From: Clostridiales bacterium
Lineage (GTDB): Bacteria > Bacillota > Clostridia > UBA8921
Direction: 5' to 3'
DNA: 5,835 nucleotides
NCBI GenBank assembly: GCA_003535395.1
Contig: DOHE01000156.1
Location: forward strand, 1-5,835
Shown: positions 4,471-5,835 of the stretch, one piece after another
Numbering within the stretch: position 1 is the stretch's first letter
Layout: the number at the start of each line of letters is the position of its first letter
Made by a program: the position numbers and the translations under genes
Notes under the pieces: generated by a model
Told to the model about the DNA's origin: nothing
What the model saw: the letters and a program-made list of their open reading frames with translations, nothing else
Databases searched by the model: none

Positions 4471-5835
4471 ATGGCGATCTCAAGAACAAATATCATATTG
4501 ATCACCGCAGATGATATGAATTACAGTTCAGTGGGAGCATATGGATGCAAGGTGCCCGGGATTACTCCCAATATCGATCGGCTGGCTGCAGAGGGGATAC
4601 AGTTTCATCACGCACATGTGACGACTGCGATTTGCCAGCCTTCCCGACAATCCCTGATGACCGGTCGTTATCCACATAATAACGGAGCCCCGGGTTTCAA
4701 TCCGATCCGTGACGATGTTCCGACTTTACAGGAGGCACTTCACCAGGCGGGGTATGTGAATGGTATTATCGGAAAGGGAGGCCATCTGCTGCCAAAGCAC
4801 AAGTTCTGCTGGGATTATTACATTGAAAATGCTGCACCTGAGATGGATCACGGCAGAAATCCCACGTTGTATTACGAATCCGCCATTGAATTTTTCAAGA
4901 TGGTGAATGAAAAGAAACAACCTTTTTTTCTGATGGCCAACACCCTGGATCCACATCGGCCTTTCGCAGGCAGTGATGCTGAAAACGCGATATTTGGCCG
5001 GAATCTGAAAGCAAACCGCTGGATCAGCCTGGATGAGGTGGAGATCCCGGGTTTTTTGCCCGATTTACCGGATGTACGCAAGGAACTGAGCCAATACTAC
5101 ACCAGTGTTCACCGTTCTGATGAATCCGTGGGGATGGTACTGCGGGCATTGGAAGAGAGTGGCCACAGTGCAGATACACTTGTGATGTTTCTTAGCGACA
5201 ACGGGATGGCGTTTCCGTTTGCCAAGACAAACTGCTACTTAAACAGCACGAAGACCCCCTGGATCGTTCGCTGGCCCGAAAAAATCAAACCGGGGACTCT
5301 GGATAAACAGCACTTTATCTGTGGCATTGATTATATGGCGACTATGTTGGATGCAGCCGGTTTGCCATCCCCGGAAGGGATGGATGGTACTTCCTTTCTG
5401 CCTGTTCTGCTGGGGCAAGGGCAACCGGAGAGAACGTCCTGCCTGACCGAAATCAATACGATTGTATCCCAGCGGCATTATCCAATGCGTTGTTATCATA
5501 CATCCCGTTTTGGATATATCTATAACCCCTGGAGCGATGGAGAAACCTTTTTCCAGAATGAATCCAAATCAGGATTGACTTACCGGGCAATGAAGGCTGC
5601 GGCCGATGAGGGAGATGCGTTCGTTGCCGCCAGAGTCAGGCTGTTCGACTATCGATTCAGGGAAGAACTCTATGATTTCAGCACGGATCCGGATGGTTTG
5701 CGCAATCTGGCCGAAGCCCCGGAATATGTGGAGGCGCTGCATGAGATGCGCAGCGGGATGCTTGCCCGGATGAAAGTCTGCGGAGATCCATTCCAGTTCC
5801 ATCTGGCGGCAGTGGTGCAGGGAGAAGCAGAGCCG
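4471..5835 (+). CDS. Type I sulfatase resembling N-sulfoglucosamine sulfohydrolase, cytoplasmic, 3' truncated
   Basis: The frame is open from ATG 4471 (GGAGG at 4458-4462, 8-nt spacing) to the right edge, giving 455 residues. It is a formylglycine sulfatase. D14-D15 in ITADDM and D243-N244 in LSDNG are metal ligands. C55-Q-P-S-R59, followed by LMTGR, is the signature whose Cys becomes formylglycine. K102 and H105 (GKGGH), H162 (DPHRPF) and K261 complete the expected pocket. By memory of the human SGSH sequence, several stretches correspond: QYYTSVHRSDESVG, SDNGMAFPFAKTN, YPMR and ELYDFSTDP...NLA. It therefore most resembles heparan N-sulfatases, though other arylsulfatase-like substrates remain possible. 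The N-terminus runs straight into the first catalytic strand, so there is no signal peptide and the enzyme should be cytoplasmic. Cys-type maturation needs anSME or FGE, absent here. The C-terminal NLA...GDPF stretch implies only a short piece is missing. It is the third gene of the operon. Confidence 0.94.
   Translation, partial: MAISRTNIILITADDMNYSSVGAYGCKVPGITPNIDRLAAEGIQFHHAHVTTAICQPSRQSLMTGRYPHNNGAPGFNPIRDDVPTLQEALHQAGYVNGIIGKGGHLLPKHKFCWDYYIENAAPEMDHGRNPTLYYESAIEFFKMVNEKKQPFFLMANTLDPHRPFAGSDAENAIFGRNLKANRWISLDEVEIPGFLPDLPDVRKELSQYYTSVHRSDESVGMVLRALEESGHSADTLVMFLSDNGMAFPFAKTNCYLNSTKTPWIVRWPEKIKPGTLDKQHFICGIDYMATMLDAAGLPSPEGMDGTSFLPVLLGQGQPERTSCLTEINTIVSQRHYPMRCYHTSRFGYIYNPWSDGETFFQNESKSGLTYRAMKAAADEGDAFVAARVRLFDYRFREELYDFSTDPDGLRNLAEAPEYVEALHEMRSGMLARMKVCGDPFQFHLAAVVQGEAEP

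Noticed and set aside
4726..5802. Several minus-strand open frames of 69 to 86 codons across the sulfatase
   Set aside because: The plus strand is open throughout and carries all sulfatase motifs in order; the minus frames show no signature.
1..5835. CRISPR arrays, insertion sequences, tRNA or rRNA genes, phage or toxin-antitoxin modules
   Set aside because: No regularly spaced repeats, transposase motifs, terminal inverted repeats, tRNA-like cloverleaf or small paired genes were seen; the window is almost fully occupied by five ordinary-sized genes.

Overview
The window looks like a chromosomal segment of a low-to-mid GC Bacillota (Firmicutes) bacterium, probably a clostridia-like anaerobe from a host-associated or polysaccharide-rich habitat. 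This rests on strong AGGAGG-type ribosome binding sites before each of the four genes whose start is visible, a lipobox-type solute-binding lipoprotein of the Clostridia/Paenibacillus style, and a PMCA-like P-type ATPase. The taxonomy is an inference from style, not from a marker gene.

Layout. Positions 1-684 (+) hold the 3' end of a cation-transporting P-type ATPase, cut by the left edge. After a 14-bp convergent gap, 699-1601 (-) encodes an AraC-family regulator with an N-terminal cupin sensor. A 189-bp divergent regulatory region (1602-1790) follows. It carries a reasonable araC promoter on the minus strand and, for the plus strand, an exact 10-bp direct repeat (AATCCATCAA) with copies 21 bp apart, lying just upstream of a perfect TATAAT. 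Three tightly spaced plus-strand genes follow with no visible terminator between them: a Gfo/Idh/MocA-family oxidoreductase (1791-2852), an extracellular solute-binding lipoprotein (2898-4442), and a sulfatase that runs off the right edge (4471-5835).

The sulfatase is the most informative gene. It is a type I (formylglycine) sulfatase with a C-Q-P-S-R motif, and its overall pattern resembles human N-sulfoglucosamine sulfohydrolase (heparan N-sulfatase, SGSH). It has no signal peptide, so it should act in the cytoplasm. A working model is that the lipoprotein captures a sulfated sugar or glycosaminoglycan-derived fragment, an ABC permease not present in this window imports it, the sulfatase desulfates it inside the cell, and the oxidoreductase modifies the sugar. 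The AraC regulator would sense a pathway sugar and switch on the operon from the direct-repeat site. Only the gene families and the regulatory sequence are directly visible; the substrate and the pathway order are inferred.
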